The notes below the pieces were generated by a model, which was given only the letters and a program-made list of their open reading frames with translations, searched no databases and was not told the origin of the DNA. From CAZWVR01 sp964637235 (GTDB lineage Bacteria > Bacteroidota > Bacteroidia > Bacteroidales > S143-33), in NCBI GenBank assembly GCA_964637235.1, contig CAZWVR010000013.1, forward strand, positions 1 to 39,583: a stretch of 39,583 bases of DNA, given 5' to 3'. How positions within the stretch are numbered: position 1 is the first letter of the stretch; every line of letters begins with the position of its first letter. Both the position numbers and the translations under genes were made by a program. This document shows positions 16,209 to 25,963 of this stretch, one piece after another.

Positions 16209-16664
16209 ATGTCAAGTTTTGTTGGAAATATTCTTTGTAAAATAGATTCAAAAGGACGTATAGCATTACCTTCGGCTTTCAGAAAACAACTATCAAAGCA
16301 AGCGCATGGGAGCTTTGTTATAAAAAAAGATATGTTTGAAAATTGTCTTGTACTTCTGCCTTATGACGAATGGGAACGTCAAGTGGAGAAAATACGAGGT
16401 AGGCTTAATCCATTTAATAGACAGCATAATAGATTTTTAAGAAATTTTTTTAAAGATGTTTCAATTTTGACTTTGGATTCAAATAATAGATTACTTATTC
16501 CCAAAGAGTTTTTGAATTTTATAGAAGTTTCTGACGAGGTGTTTTTAATAGGTTTGGATAGAAAAATAGAACTTTGGAATAAAGAGACTTTTGAGAAGTA
16601 TATTACTGAATATGAAGGATTTAATGAAGATATGGAGAAATTCTTAAATTTTAACAATGAATGA
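16209..16664 (+). CDS. mraZ: Transcriptional regulator MraZ
   Basis: A 151-residue protein with two SpoVT-AbrB-type DNA-binding repeats: the first around residues 5-50 (CKIDSKGRIALPSAFRKQL), the second around 80-125 (TLDSNNRLLIPKEFLNF). The D-x-K/N-x-R-x-x-[IL]-P core is present in both. MraZ forms a ring that binds repeated TGGGN boxes and usually represses the division and cell-wall cluster that it heads. Matching repeats lie upstream at 16123-16152, so self-regulation is likely. The 3' end overlaps rsmH by 8 bases, which suggests translational coupling. Length is typical. Confidence 0.96.
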   Translation: MSSFVGNILCKIDSKGRIALPSAFRKQLSKQAHGSFVIKKDMFENCLVLLPYDEWERQVEKIRGRLNPFNRQHNRFLRNFFKDVSILTLDSNNRLLIPKEFLNFIEVSDEVFLIGLDRKIELWNKETFEKYITEYEGFNEDMEKFLNFNNE

Positions 16665-17562
16665 GCAGTATCATATACCGGTTTTATTAAAAGAGACGCT
16701 TGAATATTTGAATATTAAACCTGATGGCATATATATAGACTCAACATTTGGCGGAGGAGGGCATTCCAAGGCTATATTAGAGCGTCTTTCTCATAAAGGG
16801 CGCTTAATTGCTTTTGATTATGACCAAGAGAGTTTGAACAATGAGTTTAATGCAGATAATTTTATTTTAATATATGCTAATTTTGCGTTTATACCTTATT
16901 TTTTGGATTTTCTTAATATTGACAAGGTGGATGGAATAATTGCAGATTTAGGTTTATCAAGTCATCAGATAGATACGGCAGAGAGAGGTTTTTCTTTTCG
17001 TTTTGATTCTGAGTTAGATATGCGTATGAATAAGAATATAGAAATTACTGCAAAGCATATTGTAAATACTTATTCAATTGAGCGCTTGCAGGATATTTTT
17101 AGTCGATATGGGCAAATACATAATTCAGCAAGCTTAGCGAGGCGTATTGTTATGGGGCGTTCAAAGTCAAAGATAGAAACAACGCAGGATTTAGTGGAAG
17201 TTATAAAGCCTCTTGTTCCTAAAAAAATGGAGCAGAAATATTTGGCAAAGGTATTTCAGGCGATAAGAATAGAAGTTAATAGTGAAATTGAAAATTTAAA
17301 AGCTTTTTTAAGTAATTTACCCGAGATATTGAAAAAAGGTGGGAGAGTTGCAATAATAACTTATCATTCGGTAGAGGATAGACTTGTTAAGAATTTTTTA
17401 AAATATGGTAATTTTCAGGGAGTTATGCAAACAGATTTATATGGAAATCCATTGCGCTCTTTTCGTTTAATAACTAAGAAACCAGTAGTTCCGAATGCAA
17501 ATGAAATTATGAATAATCCGCGCAGTAGGAGTGCTAAATTACGAGTTGCAGAATTGATTTAA
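16657..17562 (+). CDS. rsmH: 16S rRNA (cytosine(1402)-N(4))-methyltransferase RsmH
   Basis: A 301-residue SAM-dependent methyltransferase (old name MraW) that modifies C1402 in the 16S rRNA P site. Seen: HIPVLLKETLEYL at the start, the SAM loop STFGGGGHSKAIL, the DGIIADLGLSSHQID motif, FQAIRIEVNSE and ITYHSVEDRLVK, and the C-terminal PRSRSAKLRVAE. Normal length. It overlaps mraZ by 8 bases and precedes ftsL by 11, the common order in this cluster. Confidence 0.97.
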   Translation: MNEQYHIPVLLKETLEYLNIKPDGIYIDSTFGGGGHSKAILERLSHKGRLIAFDYDQESLNNEFNADNFILIYANFAFIPYFLDFLNIDKVDGIIADLGLSSHQIDTAERGFSFRFDSELDMRMNKNIEITAKHIVNTYSIERLQDIFSRYGQIHNSASLARRIVMGRSKSKIETTQDLVEVIKPLVPKKMEQKYLAKVFQAIRIEVNSEIENLKAFLSNLPEILKKGGRVAIITYHSVEDRLVKNFLKYGNFQGVMQTDLYGNPLRSFRLITKKPVVPNANEIMNNPRSRSAKLRVAELI

Positions 17563-17573
17563 ATTTTATCACT

Positions 17574-17888
17574 ATGTCTAATTGGTTAAAACATTTTTTT
17601 TCTCTCACTTGGCTTGAAAATCCTTTGGTAAAACGTAATTTTAAATTTGTAATGTTTTTGATTTTATTGGCTTTTATATATTTATTGAATTCATTGATAA
17701 TGGATTATAATATACGGAGGTATAATGAATTGCTAAATGAAGTTAAAGTCTTGAAAATAAGGTATATAGAGTTAGAGAGGTGTTTAAATAATAATGTTCT
17801 ACTTTCTGAAATAGAGAAAAAAATCAAGAAAATGCACTTTAAAATACGTAGTCCTAAGCAACCACCTCAAATTATAAAAGTGGAGTAA
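17574..17888 (+). CDS. ftsL: FtsL-like division protein
   Basis: A 104-residue single-pass membrane protein: a short basic cytoplasmic N-terminus (SLTWLENPLVKRNFK), one membrane segment at about residues 26-43, then a periplasmic helix (about 50-90) with a heptad-like pattern (YNELLNEVKVLKIRYIEL). FtsL-type proteins pair with FtsB/DivIC and FtsQ and activate FtsI and FtsW at the septum. Sequence conservation in this family is poor, so the call rests on size, topology, coiled coil and its place between rsmH and ftsI. It ends 4 bases before ftsI. Confidence 0.8.
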   Translation: MSNWLKHFFSLTWLENPLVKRNFKFVMFLILLAFIYLLNSLIMDYNIRRYNELLNEVKVLKIRYIELERCLNNNVLLSEIEKKIKKMHFKIRSPKQPPQIIKVE

Positions 17889-17892
17889 TCCT

Positions 17893-20016
17893 ATGTCTGT
17901 TAAAAGGAACATATTGAGTTATTTTTCAATTGTAATGTTTGGTTTTATTATAGTATCAGTTGTGATATTACTAAAAGTTTTGTATTTAAAGACTATACGT
18001 CGGAATTATTACGAGCAAAAGAAGTCTGTATATTTTGAGGGGAGAATACCAGCCAAGCGAGGAGATATATTGGATGCAAACGGGAATTTGCTTTCTACAT
18101 CAGTATATAGATATGATGTTTTTTTTGATCCTAATACGGATTTTTTACGCAAGTGGTCTGATAGCTTATTTAAGTCTCAGGCTTATACTCTTGCAGTTGC
18201 GTTATCTAAGGGCTACGGAGATAAGGAACCAGAATATTATTTTAAGTTAATTATGAATGCTCGTAAAAAAGGATTACGTGGTATATTGTTATTAAAAGAT
18301 CTTAGTTTAAAGCAAAAGGATAGTTTGCGTAATTTGCCAATTTTTAGATATGGTCGTAATCGTGGTGGACTAATTATCAATGAAAAAACACGTCGTATAT
18401 TGATATATAACGGATTAGCTCGGCGGACTATTGGTTTTATAAAGAACGGGAAAAGTTTTGGGTTGGAGAATGTTTATAATGGATATTTATCCGGCATCAA
18501 TGGTAAAGCGCTATATCAGCGCTTACCCGGAGGCATCAAACGTAAATTATATGTAATACAAAAGGCAGAGGATGGTGCAGACATTGTTTCTACAATAGAT
18601 ATACAGTTGCAAGATATAGTAGAAAATGCCCTTAAAAAGCGTCTTATTGAGCTTGATGCAGATTATGGGGTCGCTATTCTAATGGATGTTAAAACTGGCT
18701 ATATACGTGCATTAGCAAATCTCGGCAAATTAAAAGATTCTGTATATTTTGAGAATAGAAACTATGCAGTAGGAGTAAACTATGAGCCAGGTTCTGTAAT
18801 GAAATTAGCTTCTTTTATTGCCATTTTTGAGAATTCTGACGTTTCACTCGATACAATAGTTGATACCGGCAATGGGATATGGCAAGTGGCAAAAGATTAT
18901 GCAATACGTGATTATAAAAAAGGTGGTTTTGGTAAAATAACTCTTAAACGAGTTTTCGAATTGTCTTCAAATGTTGGTACAGCTAAATTAGTGTATAATT
19001 TTTTCAGAGATAAACCTCAGGAATTTGTTCAAGTGCTTGATGATATGGGTTTTTCCCGTCCTTTGGATTTGAAACTTGAATATGTTCCTAAGCCTATATT
19101 TCATATCCCGGGAGATAAAGAATGGGGTGGCATTACTACTCTTTTACAGATGTCAATAGGATATTCTTTATCAGTGACGCCGATGCATATTATTACCTTG
19201 TATAATGCAGTTGCCAATAATGGGAAAATGGTTAAACCTCAGATAGTTAGTTCTGTGGTTAAGAACGGAAGAATAATAAAAAAGTTTAAACCTGAGTATA
19301 TCAATACTGCTATTTGTTCTCAAAGTACAATAGATAAGATAAAAAAATTATTGCGTGGTGTTGTGGAAAATGGAACAGGTAAGCATTATGTAAAGAGTGA
19401 TTTGGTTGATATTGCCGGAAAAAGTGGCACTGCTTGGTCATACAATGAGCAGAGTGGTAGTTATAGAACCCAGACAGGCATAGTCTATAATTCTACTTTT
19501 GTTGGGTATTTTCCTGCTGAAAATCCTAAATATACATGTTTGGTAATGATACATAATCCTAAACGTAAAGCTTTTGGTGGTGCTTCTGCCGCAGGTATAG
19601 TTCTTAAACGAATTGCTGAAAAAATTTATGCTTTTGATTACGATTTGCAGAAAGATAAAAATTATATTGTGAATAATCAGAAAGCTCAGAATACTCTACC
19701 TGATGAGGTAAAAGGTGGCTATAAGTCAATGATAACTTATAATTTGAAACATTTGGGAATAAAATATCGTGATAAAACTAATTCTCAATGGGTTAAAGTT
19801 GAAAAGACAAATAATTTTGTATATTTTCGTCCTATGCACCTTAGAAAAAATATTATGCCGGATTTAATTGGTTTATCTTTGAAAGATGCTATGTATTTAG
19901 CTCAGATGTATAATTTAGAGGTAAAAGCTGAGGGGTGCGGAAAAGTAGTATATCAATCAATAAAACCGGGAGAGTTTCTGCAGCAAAAGCAAAAATTGAT
20001 ACTACGCCTAAAATGA
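17893..20016 (+). CDS. ftsI: Septal penicillin-binding protein FtsI with PASTA domain
   Basis: A 707-residue class B penicillin-binding protein that cross-links septal peptidoglycan as partner of FtsW. Order: short cytoplasmic part, one membrane segment (about 11-30), dimerisation/pedestal domain starting at GRIPAKRGDILDANG, transpeptidase domain with active-site S301-V-M-K304, S358-S-N360 and K510-S-G, then a C-terminal PASTA domain (about 645-707, MPDLIGLSLKDAMYLA). A single PASTA repeat on FtsI is usual in Bacteroidota but absent from Escherichia coli FtsI. All three catalytic motifs are intact. It is followed by an 85-base gap before murE. Confidence 0.96.
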   Translation: MSVKRNILSYFSIVMFGFIIVSVVILLKVLYLKTIRRNYYEQKKSVYFEGRIPAKRGDILDANGNLLSTSVYRYDVFFDPNTDFLRKWSDSLFKSQAYTLAVALSKGYGDKEPEYYFKLIMNARKKGLRGILLLKDLSLKQKDSLRNLPIFRYGRNRGGLIINEKTRRILIYNGLARRTIGFIKNGKSFGLENVYNGYLSGINGKALYQRLPGGIKRKLYVIQKAEDGADIVSTIDIQLQDIVENALKKRLIELDADYGVAILMDVKTGYIRALANLGKLKDSVYFENRNYAVGVNYEPGSVMKLASFIAIFENSDVSLDTIVDTGNGIWQVAKDYAIRDYKKGGFGKITLKRVFELSSNVGTAKLVYNFFRDKPQEFVQVLDDMGFSRPLDLKLEYVPKPIFHIPGDKEWGGITTLLQMSIGYSLSVTPMHIITLYNAVANNGKMVKPQIVSSVVKNGRIIKKFKPEYINTAICSQSTIDKIKKLLRGVVENGTGKHYVKSDLVDIAGKSGTAWSYNEQSGSYRTQTGIVYNSTFVGYFPAENPKYTCLVMIHNPKRKAFGGASAAGIVLKRIAEKIYAFDYDLQKDKNYIVNNQKAQNTLPDEVKGGYKSMITYNLKHLGIKYRDKTNSQWVKVEKTNNFVYFRPMHLRKNIMPDLIGLSLKDAMYLAQMYNLEVKAEGCGKVVYQSIKPGEFLQQKQKLILRLK

Positions 20017-20101
20017 ATGACGAAAGCTCTTATATGCACTAAATTTAGTATTCCTAACTAATAACATAAAATTTAAAAGCGATTATGTCAAAAGATAAAA
20101 A

Positions 20102-21541
20102 ATGAAAATACTTAAACACATAATTAAAAATATTGATTATGAACTTGTTAATGGTAGTTTAGAAATTCCGATTAAAAAAATTACTGCTGATTCCCGCAAT
20201 GTAGAGGAGAATACTCTTTTTGTGGCAATAGAAGGAACTCGAGTAGATGGACATAAATTTATTACTTCTGCTATTGAACATGGTGCAACGGCTGTTTTAG
20301 TATCTAAAATTGACGTAATACCACAAGGCATTACTATTATCCGTGTTTCGGATACTTCGGAAGCTATGGCGTATTTATTAGCTGCTTTTTATGATTATCC
20401 TTCTAAAAGAATGACTGTTGTAGGTATTACTGGTACCAATGGAAAGACAACAATAGCAACTTCTTTATATAATTTGTTTACAAATTTAGGACATAAGTGT
20501 GGTTTAATTTCGACTGTTGAGTATCGTATCGGTGAAAAAATATTTGCTTCAACACATACCACTCCCAACGCAGAAAAACTCTGTGAGCTTTTTGCTCAAA
20601 TGTATAAAGAAGGTGTGCAATATGTTTTTATGGAGGTATCCTCCCATGCTTTAATACAGAAAAGAACTGCTGCTATTGACTTTGACGGAGCTATCTTTAC
20701 AAATCTTACACATGACCATTTAGATTACCATCAAACTTTTAAGAATTATATAAATGCAAAAAAAATTCTTTTTGATTCACTGAAAAAAAGTGCTTTTGCA
20801 TTGGTAAATGCCGATGATAAACATCATAAATATTTGTTGCAAAATACTGTTGCCCACAAATATACTTATGCATTGAAAAGCTTAGCCGATTTTAAAGCTA
20901 AAATTATTGAAAAACATTTTGAAGGAACACTTGTAGATATAGATAATACAGAGGTTTGGCTTCAATTTGTAGGAACGTTTAATGTTTATAATTTGCTTGC
21001 GGTATATGGAGCTGCACGTTTGTTGGGTAAAGATAAACAGAAAGTTTTAATAGAGCTTAGCAGATTAAAACCTGTTCGTGGTCGTTTTCAGATATATAAA
21101 TCTCATGGTAAATATGCAATTGTAGATTATGCCCATACGCCTGATGCTTTGCAGAATATTTTGAAAGAATTAGTTCAAATTAAGAGTTCAGGAGCTAAGA
21201 TTATTACTGTGGTTGGTGCTGGTGGAAATCGCGATAGAGAAAAACGACCTAAGATGGCTGCTATTGCTGCTTTTTATTCCGATATTTTGATATTGACAAG
21301 CGATAACCCAAGAGATGAAAAACCTGAGGATATTATTGCGGATATGGAAAAAGGTATTCATAATTCATCAGCTAAATATTTTACTATTGTCGATAGAGAA
21401 CAAGCGATAAAAGCAGCAGTAAATTTTGCTTCGCAGGGAGATTTGATACTTATTGCCGGCAAAGGGCATGAAACTTATCAAGAGATACAAGGTAAAAAGT
21501 ATCCTTTCGATGATATGGAAAAAGTTATTAAGTATCTATAA
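20102..21541 (+). CDS. murE: UDP-MurNAc-tripeptide synthetase MurE
   Basis: A 479-residue Mur ligase that adds the third stem-peptide residue to UDP-MurNAc-L-Ala-D-Glu using ATP. P-loop TGTNGKTT near residue 118, the FMEVSSHALIQ segment with the conserved Ser-His, LTHDHLDYH, and the C-terminal substrate-selecting motif D-N-P-R (TSDNPRDEKPEDI). D-N-P-R is the form that goes with meso-diaminopimelate, so a DAP-type wall is inferred. It lies between ftsI and mraY (19-base gap). Confidence 0.97.
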   Translation: MKILKHIIKNIDYELVNGSLEIPIKKITADSRNVEENTLFVAIEGTRVDGHKFITSAIEHGATAVLVSKIDVIPQGITIIRVSDTSEAMAYLLAAFYDYPSKRMTVVGITGTNGKTTIATSLYNLFTNLGHKCGLISTVEYRIGEKIFASTHTTPNAEKLCELFAQMYKEGVQYVFMEVSSHALIQKRTAAIDFDGAIFTNLTHDHLDYHQTFKNYINAKKILFDSLKKSAFALVNADDKHHKYLLQNTVAHKYTYALKSLADFKAKIIEKHFEGTLVDIDNTEVWLQFVGTFNVYNLLAVYGAARLLGKDKQKVLIELSRLKPVRGRFQIYKSHGKYAIVDYAHTPDALQNILKELVQIKSSGAKIITVVGAGGNRDREKRPKMAAIAAFYSDILILTSDNPRDEKPEDIIADMEKGIHNSSAKYFTIVDREQAIKAAVNFASQGDLILIAGKGHETYQEIQGKKYPFDDMEKVIKYL

Positions 21542-21560
21542 ATCAAGAAAATAAACTAAG

Positions 21561-22781
21561 ATGTTTTATTATATATTTAAATATCTTGATAAACTCAATG
21601 TTCCTGGCGCAGGGCTTTTTAATTTTATAACATTCAGGGCAGGTATTACTATTATTACTTCTTTGTTTGTTTCCTTTTTTTTCGGGAAGAAAATTATTGA
21701 TTATCTGAAAAAAAAGCAGATAGGCGAAAATATACGCAATTTAGGTTTGCAAGGGGAAGATTTGAAAAAAGGTACCCCTACAATGGGAGGAATTATAATT
21801 ATTTTATCTACTTTAATCCCTGTGCTATTATTTGCCAAATTGCATAATATATACATCATTCTTATGTTAATCACTACTATTTGGCTTGGTACTCTTGGTT
21901 TTATTGATGATTACATAAAAACTTTTAAAAAACATAAGGAAGGGCTTAAAGGACGTTTTAAAGTTATTGCTCAACTTGGGTTGGGAATAATCGTAGCTAT
22001 TACAGTAATTTTTAGCAAGGATATAGTTATACGTAAAACTTATACAAAAACCGAGGTAATAAATCATTATAAAACAGAAATCGCATATTATAAAGACGTA
22101 AAATCTTTAAAAACTACTTTGCCTTTTTTCAAGGATAATGAAATAGACTATTCTCAAATTTTGTCCTTTTGGAAAAATAGACCTGTATGGGCAGATGTAG
22201 TATTGTATTCAATAATTGTTATCTTTATTATAATGGCAGTTTCTAATGGTGTCAATTTGACAGATGGATTAGATGGCCTCGCGGCAGGTACAAGTTCCTC
22301 GGCTTTGGGAACCTTAGCCGTATTTGCTTATGTTTCTGGTAATGTCGTTCTCTCTGATTATTTGATGATTATGTATATCCCTAATCTTGGCGAACTTGTA
22401 ATATTTATAAGTGCTTTAATGGGAGCTTTAATAGGTTTTCTTTGGTATAATTCATATCCTGCTCAGGTTTTTATGGGTGATACTGGCAGCCTTACTCTTG
22501 GTGGACTTATTGCTGTAATATCAATATTAGTTCGCAAAGAATGGCTTTTGCCAATATTTGGAGGTATATTTTTAGTTGAAAGTTTATCTGTTATTCTGCA
22601 AGTTTCTTATTTTAAGTATACAAAAAGAAAATATGGAGAAGGGAAAAGAATTTTTTTAATGTCCCCATTACATCATCATTATCAGAAAAAAGGTATACCG
22701 GAACCTAAAATTGTATCTCGCTTTATTATTGTTTCTATTATGCTCGCAATAGCTTCTATTATTACGCTAAAAATTAGATAA
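21561..22781 (+). CDS. mraY: Phospho-MurNAc-pentapeptide-transferase MraY
   Basis: A 406-residue polytopic inner membrane enzyme that moves phospho-MurNAc-pentapeptide from UDP to undecaprenyl phosphate, giving lipid I. About ten membrane segments; motifs GTPTMGG, GFIDDYIK with the paired Asp, the NGVNLTDGLDGLAAG block, GDTGSL, and the late PLHHHYQKKG histidine motif are all present. It is about 45 residues longer than the Escherichia coli enzyme because of an insert (about 155-210) between membrane segments, which is usual for Bacteroidota. Only 3 bases separate it from murD. Confidence 0.98.
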   Translation: MFYYIFKYLDKLNVPGAGLFNFITFRAGITIITSLFVSFFFGKKIIDYLKKKQIGENIRNLGLQGEDLKKGTPTMGGIIIILSTLIPVLLFAKLHNIYIILMLITTIWLGTLGFIDDYIKTFKKHKEGLKGRFKVIAQLGLGIIVAITVIFSKDIVIRKTYTKTEVINHYKTEIAYYKDVKSLKTTLPFFKDNEIDYSQILSFWKNRPVWADVVLYSIIVIFIIMAVSNGVNLTDGLDGLAAGTSSSALGTLAVFAYVSGNVVLSDYLMIMYIPNLGELVIFISALMGALIGFLWYNSYPAQVFMGDTGSLTLGGLIAVISILVRKEWLLPIFGGIFLVESLSVILQVSYFKYTKRKYGEGKRIFLMSPLHHHYQKKGIPEPKIVSRFIIVSIMLAIASIITLKIR

Positions 22782-22784
22782 TCA

Positions 22785-24131
22785 ATGAAATATGATATAG
22801 TCATACTCGGAGCGGGAATTAGCGGTATAGGTGCTGCAATTTTAGCAAAAAAGAAAAAATATTCTGTATTTGTTTCTGATAATGGAAAAATTACTAATGA
22901 AAATAAGCTCATTCTTAATACTTTACAAATACCTTTTGAGGAAAATACACATTCTGAAAACATTATTTTAAAAGCTAATAAAATAATTAAAAGCCCCGGC
23001 ATTCCAAATACAAGTACTATTATCCAAAAAGCATTAAAAATAGGTATTCCTATTGTTTCTGAAATAGAATTTGCCTACAAGTTTGTCGATAAGCCTATTA
23101 TTGGCATAACAGGTAGTAATGGTAAAACGACTACCACCTCTTTAATTTGGCATATCTTAAAAAGCGCAGGTGTAAATGTTGCTGCTGTCGGTAATATTGG
23201 ACAGAGTTTTGCAAAAACCGTTGCAGACGCTCCGGCAGATGTATATGTGATGGAAATAAGCAGTTTTCAATTAGAAAATATTTTTACATTCCGTCCTGAC
23301 ATAGCCATACTTTTAAATATCACCCCTGATCATTTGGATAGGTATAATTATAATTTAGAAAAGTATGCTAAAACAAAACTGAAAATAACACAAAATCAGA
23401 CAGATAAGGATATATTTATTTATAATCTGGACGATGAGCTTATAAATGTTCTTATTAAAGAAAGTTCAATAGCTGCCCAAAAAAAATCTTTTGCTATAAA
23501 AAATAGAGCAGACGCGTATTTTGATGAGCAAAGCAATTGCCTTGTTTATCAAGATTTTTGTTTTAAAGCAACTAATTTGAAATTACGAGGTAAACATAAC
23601 ATATATAATGCTTTGGCAGCTATTATTGCGACCAAAACTTTTGGAATATCTAACAATTATATTTATGAGGCTCTATCAGATTTTCAGCCAGTTGAACATA
23701 GGCTTCAGCAAGTAGATATTATCAATAAAATTACTTTTGTCAATGATTCTAAGGCTACAAATGTGGATTCTGTATTTTATGCTCTTGATGCATTTTCGGA
23801 GAATATTATCTTAATTATGGGCGGAATAGACAAAGGCAATGACTACAATAAGATAAAACCTATAGTGCAAAAAAAAGTTCGTGCAATAGTTGCCTTGGGT
23901 AAAGACAATACTCCGATACAGCAAGCTTTCAGAGGAATAGTTCCTGTATATTCGACTAATAATATGTCAGATGCTGTTAAAAAAGCTTATGGATTAGCAA
24001 CTGCTGGTGATATAGTTTTACTTTCCCCTGCCTGTGCGAGTTTTGATCTTTTTAAAAATTATATGGACAGGGGGTGGCATTTTATTCAAGAAGTTAAAAA
24101 ACTGAAAACACAAATAAATGGAGCAAAATAA
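22785..24131 (+). CDS. murD: UDP-MurNAc-L-alanine--D-glutamate ligase MurD
   Basis: A 448-residue Mur ligase that adds D-Glu to UDP-MurNAc-L-Ala. N-terminal Rossmann-like domain (DIVILGAGISGIGAAIL), P-loop GITGSNGKTTTTSL near residue 112, EISSFQLE, NITPDHLDRY, then the C-terminal domain with FVNDSKATN and LLSPACASFDLF. All expected motifs present and length normal. The final 14 bases overlap the start of ftsW. Confidence 0.97.
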   Translation: MKYDIVILGAGISGIGAAILAKKKKYSVFVSDNGKITNENKLILNTLQIPFEENTHSENIILKANKIIKSPGIPNTSTIIQKALKIGIPIVSEIEFAYKFVDKPIIGITGSNGKTTTTSLIWHILKSAGVNVAAVGNIGQSFAKTVADAPADVYVMEISSFQLENIFTFRPDIAILLNITPDHLDRYNYNLEKYAKTKLKITQNQTDKDIFIYNLDDELINVLIKESSIAAQKKSFAIKNRADAYFDEQSNCLVYQDFCFKATNLKLRGKHNIYNALAAIIATKTFGISNNYIYEALSDFQPVEHRLQQVDIINKITFVNDSKATNVDSVFYALDAFSENIILIMGGIDKGNDYNKIKPIVQKKVRAIVALGKDNTPIQQAFRGIVPVYSTNNMSDAVKKAYGLATAGDIVLLSPACASFDLFKNYMDRGWHFIQEVKKLKTQINGAK

Positions 24132-25353
24132 AGGTCATGTTAATTTTTATATTTGGATATATGCTTTTTTTGCGATAGTATCCATTTTTGCGATAGGAAG
24201 TGCAGGAGCAGCTCTTGCAGCTTATAGACATGTTTCTCCTTTTTGGGTGATATTTAAACAAATAGCTTTCCTTATAGCTGGTTTTATTTTTATGCTTGCT
24301 GTTGGGAAATTAGATTATAGAGTATATTTTAAACTTGCTGATGCTTTTTATTTTATTTCTCTGTTTCTTTTGATTATAACTCTATTTTTTGCACCAACTG
24401 TCAATGCTGCAAGACGTTGGCTTGTTCTCCCCGGATTAGGTTTACATTTTCAAACTTCTGAATTGGTTAAAATAGCTGTGATTATAAAAGTTGCTCAAAT
24501 CCTTGCTACTGAAAAGAATATGAGAGAGAACACTGACCAATTATTAAAAAAAGTTGCTTTTTGGGTGCTTCCGATAGTATTTCTTGTAATGCTTGGGGAT
24601 AATTCAAGTGCACTTTTAATTTTCTTTACTGTAATACTTATGCTTTTTATTGCTCCTATTGATAGAAAACTTTTACTAAAATATCTCGGTTTATTAACAT
24701 TGTTATTCGTTGTCTTTTTTCTTTTAGGTTTATTGGTAGGTATAGGAAGATTTAATACCATGCTTGCAAGAGCTAAAAATTTTCTTCTTGGTGAAGATTA
24801 TTATCAAGCTTTACAAGCTAAGATTGCAGTAGCAACTGGGCATCTTTTTATCCCTATTCCTGGGTCAAGTACCCAAAAAGCACTCCTGACGCATTCATAT
24901 TCTGATTTTATCTTTGCTATTTTAGCAGAAGAATGGGGTATTTGGGCTTTTATAATTGTAATCGTTTATTTGATTTTTATATATAAAACAGGCGAAATTA
25001 TAAAGAAAATAAATCGTTCTTTTCCGTTATTTTTAGCTTCTGGAATAGTTTTCTCAATTACTTTGCAGGCTTTTGTACATATAAGTGTTAATATCGGATT
25101 GCTCCCTATAACTGGTCAGCCACTACCTTTAATTAGCTTGGGTGGAACTTCTATAATAATGACGTCTTTTGCATTTGGTATTCTATTGAATATTAGCCGT
25201 AATAAAGCTGCTTATCAGTTAATTATGAAAGAAAAAAATAATGCTAAAAATGAAAAAAATGATAGTGAGAAAAGTGAGGAAAATAAGGATATAGAGCCAA
25301 AAATGAAAAATGAGGAATGGAAAGAATTACTGATAAGTGATTTTGATATTTGA
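24118..25353 (+). CDS. ftsW: Septal peptidoglycan polymerase FtsW
   Basis: A 411-residue SEDS-family glycosyltransferase that polymerises lipid II at the septum with FtsI. It has about ten membrane segments; RRWLVLPGLGLHFQTSELVK, the large extracytoplasmic loop, HSYSDFIFAILAEEWG and GLLPITGQPLPLISLGGTS are typical. The C-terminal 40 residues are a charged, Lys/Glu-rich cytoplasmic tail (KNEKNDSEKSEENKD), which may bind a division partner (inference). It overlaps murD by 14 bases and is the last gene of the cluster here: murG, murC, ftsQ, ftsA and ftsZ do not follow. Confidence 0.96.
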   Translation: MEQNKGHVNFYIWIYAFFAIVSIFAIGSAGAALAAYRHVSPFWVIFKQIAFLIAGFIFMLAVGKLDYRVYFKLADAFYFISLFLLIITLFFAPTVNAARRWLVLPGLGLHFQTSELVKIAVIIKVAQILATEKNMRENTDQLLKKVAFWVLPIVFLVMLGDNSSALLIFFTVILMLFIAPIDRKLLLKYLGLLTLLFVVFFLLGLLVGIGRFNTMLARAKNFLLGEDYYQALQAKIAVATGHLFIPIPGSSTQKALLTHSYSDFIFAILAEEWGIWAFIIVIVYLIFIYKTGEIIKKINRSFPLFLASGIVFSITLQAFVHISVNIGLLPITGQPLPLISLGGTSIIMTSFAFGILLNISRNKAAYQLIMKEKNNAKNEKNDSEKSEENKDIEPKMKNEEWKELLISDFDI

Positions 25354-25445
25354 TATATGTTTATAAGTGTCTGACTTAGTATATGGCAAGTTTTAATGGA
25401 TAAAAAAAATAGATGGAAATTTTTATAATAGAAAAAATTTTTTAT

Positions 25446-25453
25446 TAACTTTG
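25446..25453 (+). promoter_or_regulatory. Candidate -7 box for ssb
   Basis: TAACTTTG matches TAnnTTTG exactly, 35 bases before the ssb ATG and 92 bases after the end of ftsW. It marks ssb as the start of a new transcript separate from the division cluster. No clear -33 box. Confidence 0.5.
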
Positions 25454-25488
25454 CCAATGTTAAAATATAAATCTTAAATCGCAGAACA

Positions 25489-25947
25489 ATGCACGGAATT
25501 AACAAAGTTCAGTTAATCGGTAATGTAGGAAGAGATCCTAAATCAAAAACCTTAGAGAACGGTGTAAAAGTCACTACCTTTTCATTCGCTACTAGCGAAG
25601 CACACCGTAAAAGGAATGGAGAGAGAAAAACCTCTACTGAATGGCACAACATTGTATTATGGAGAGGCTTGGCAGAATTAGCTGAAAAATTTATCAGAAA
25701 AGGAGATCCTTTATTCATTGAGGGGAAATTGCATACCAGAACTTGGAGAGATAGAGACGGGAACCTCAGAAGGAGCACAGAAGTAGTTGCTACTAATGTA
25801 ATTATGTTATCTCCAAGAAACAAACGTGAAAATATTGACGACAAAGGTTTTAATGATGATGTGAATTTGGATGATATTACAGAAGATGACGAATTGAGAG
25901 AAGATCAATCAACTGTTGATCACGAAGATAGTGATAACGAATTTTAA
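25489..25947 (+). CDS. ssb: Single-stranded DNA-binding protein
   Basis: A 152-residue SSB with an N-terminal OB fold (about 1-110; INKVQLIGNVGRDP, EWHNIVLWRGLAELAEKF, FIEGKLHTRTW) that coats single-stranded DNA as a tetramer. A flexible acidic tail follows and ends D-S-D-N-E-F. The acidic tip with a terminal Phe is the docking site for repair and replication partners. Good start at the first ATG after a -7 box. An independent terminator follows at 25964-26017, before gldE; ssb next to gldE is a common Bacteroidota arrangement. Confidence 0.98.
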   Translation: MHGINKVQLIGNVGRDPKSKTLENGVKVTTFSFATSEAHRKRNGERKTSTEWHNIVLWRGLAELAEKFIRKGDPLFIEGKLHTRTWRDRDGNLRRSTEVVATNVIMLSPRNKRENIDDKGFNDDVNLDDITEDDELREDQSTVDHEDSDNEF

Positions 25948-25963
25948 TTTTTAAAATACCTTG

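Noticed and set aside
25509..25844. Minus-strand 111-codon frame antisense to ssb
   Set aside because: ssb on the plus strand has clear motifs, promoter and terminator; the antisense frame has none.
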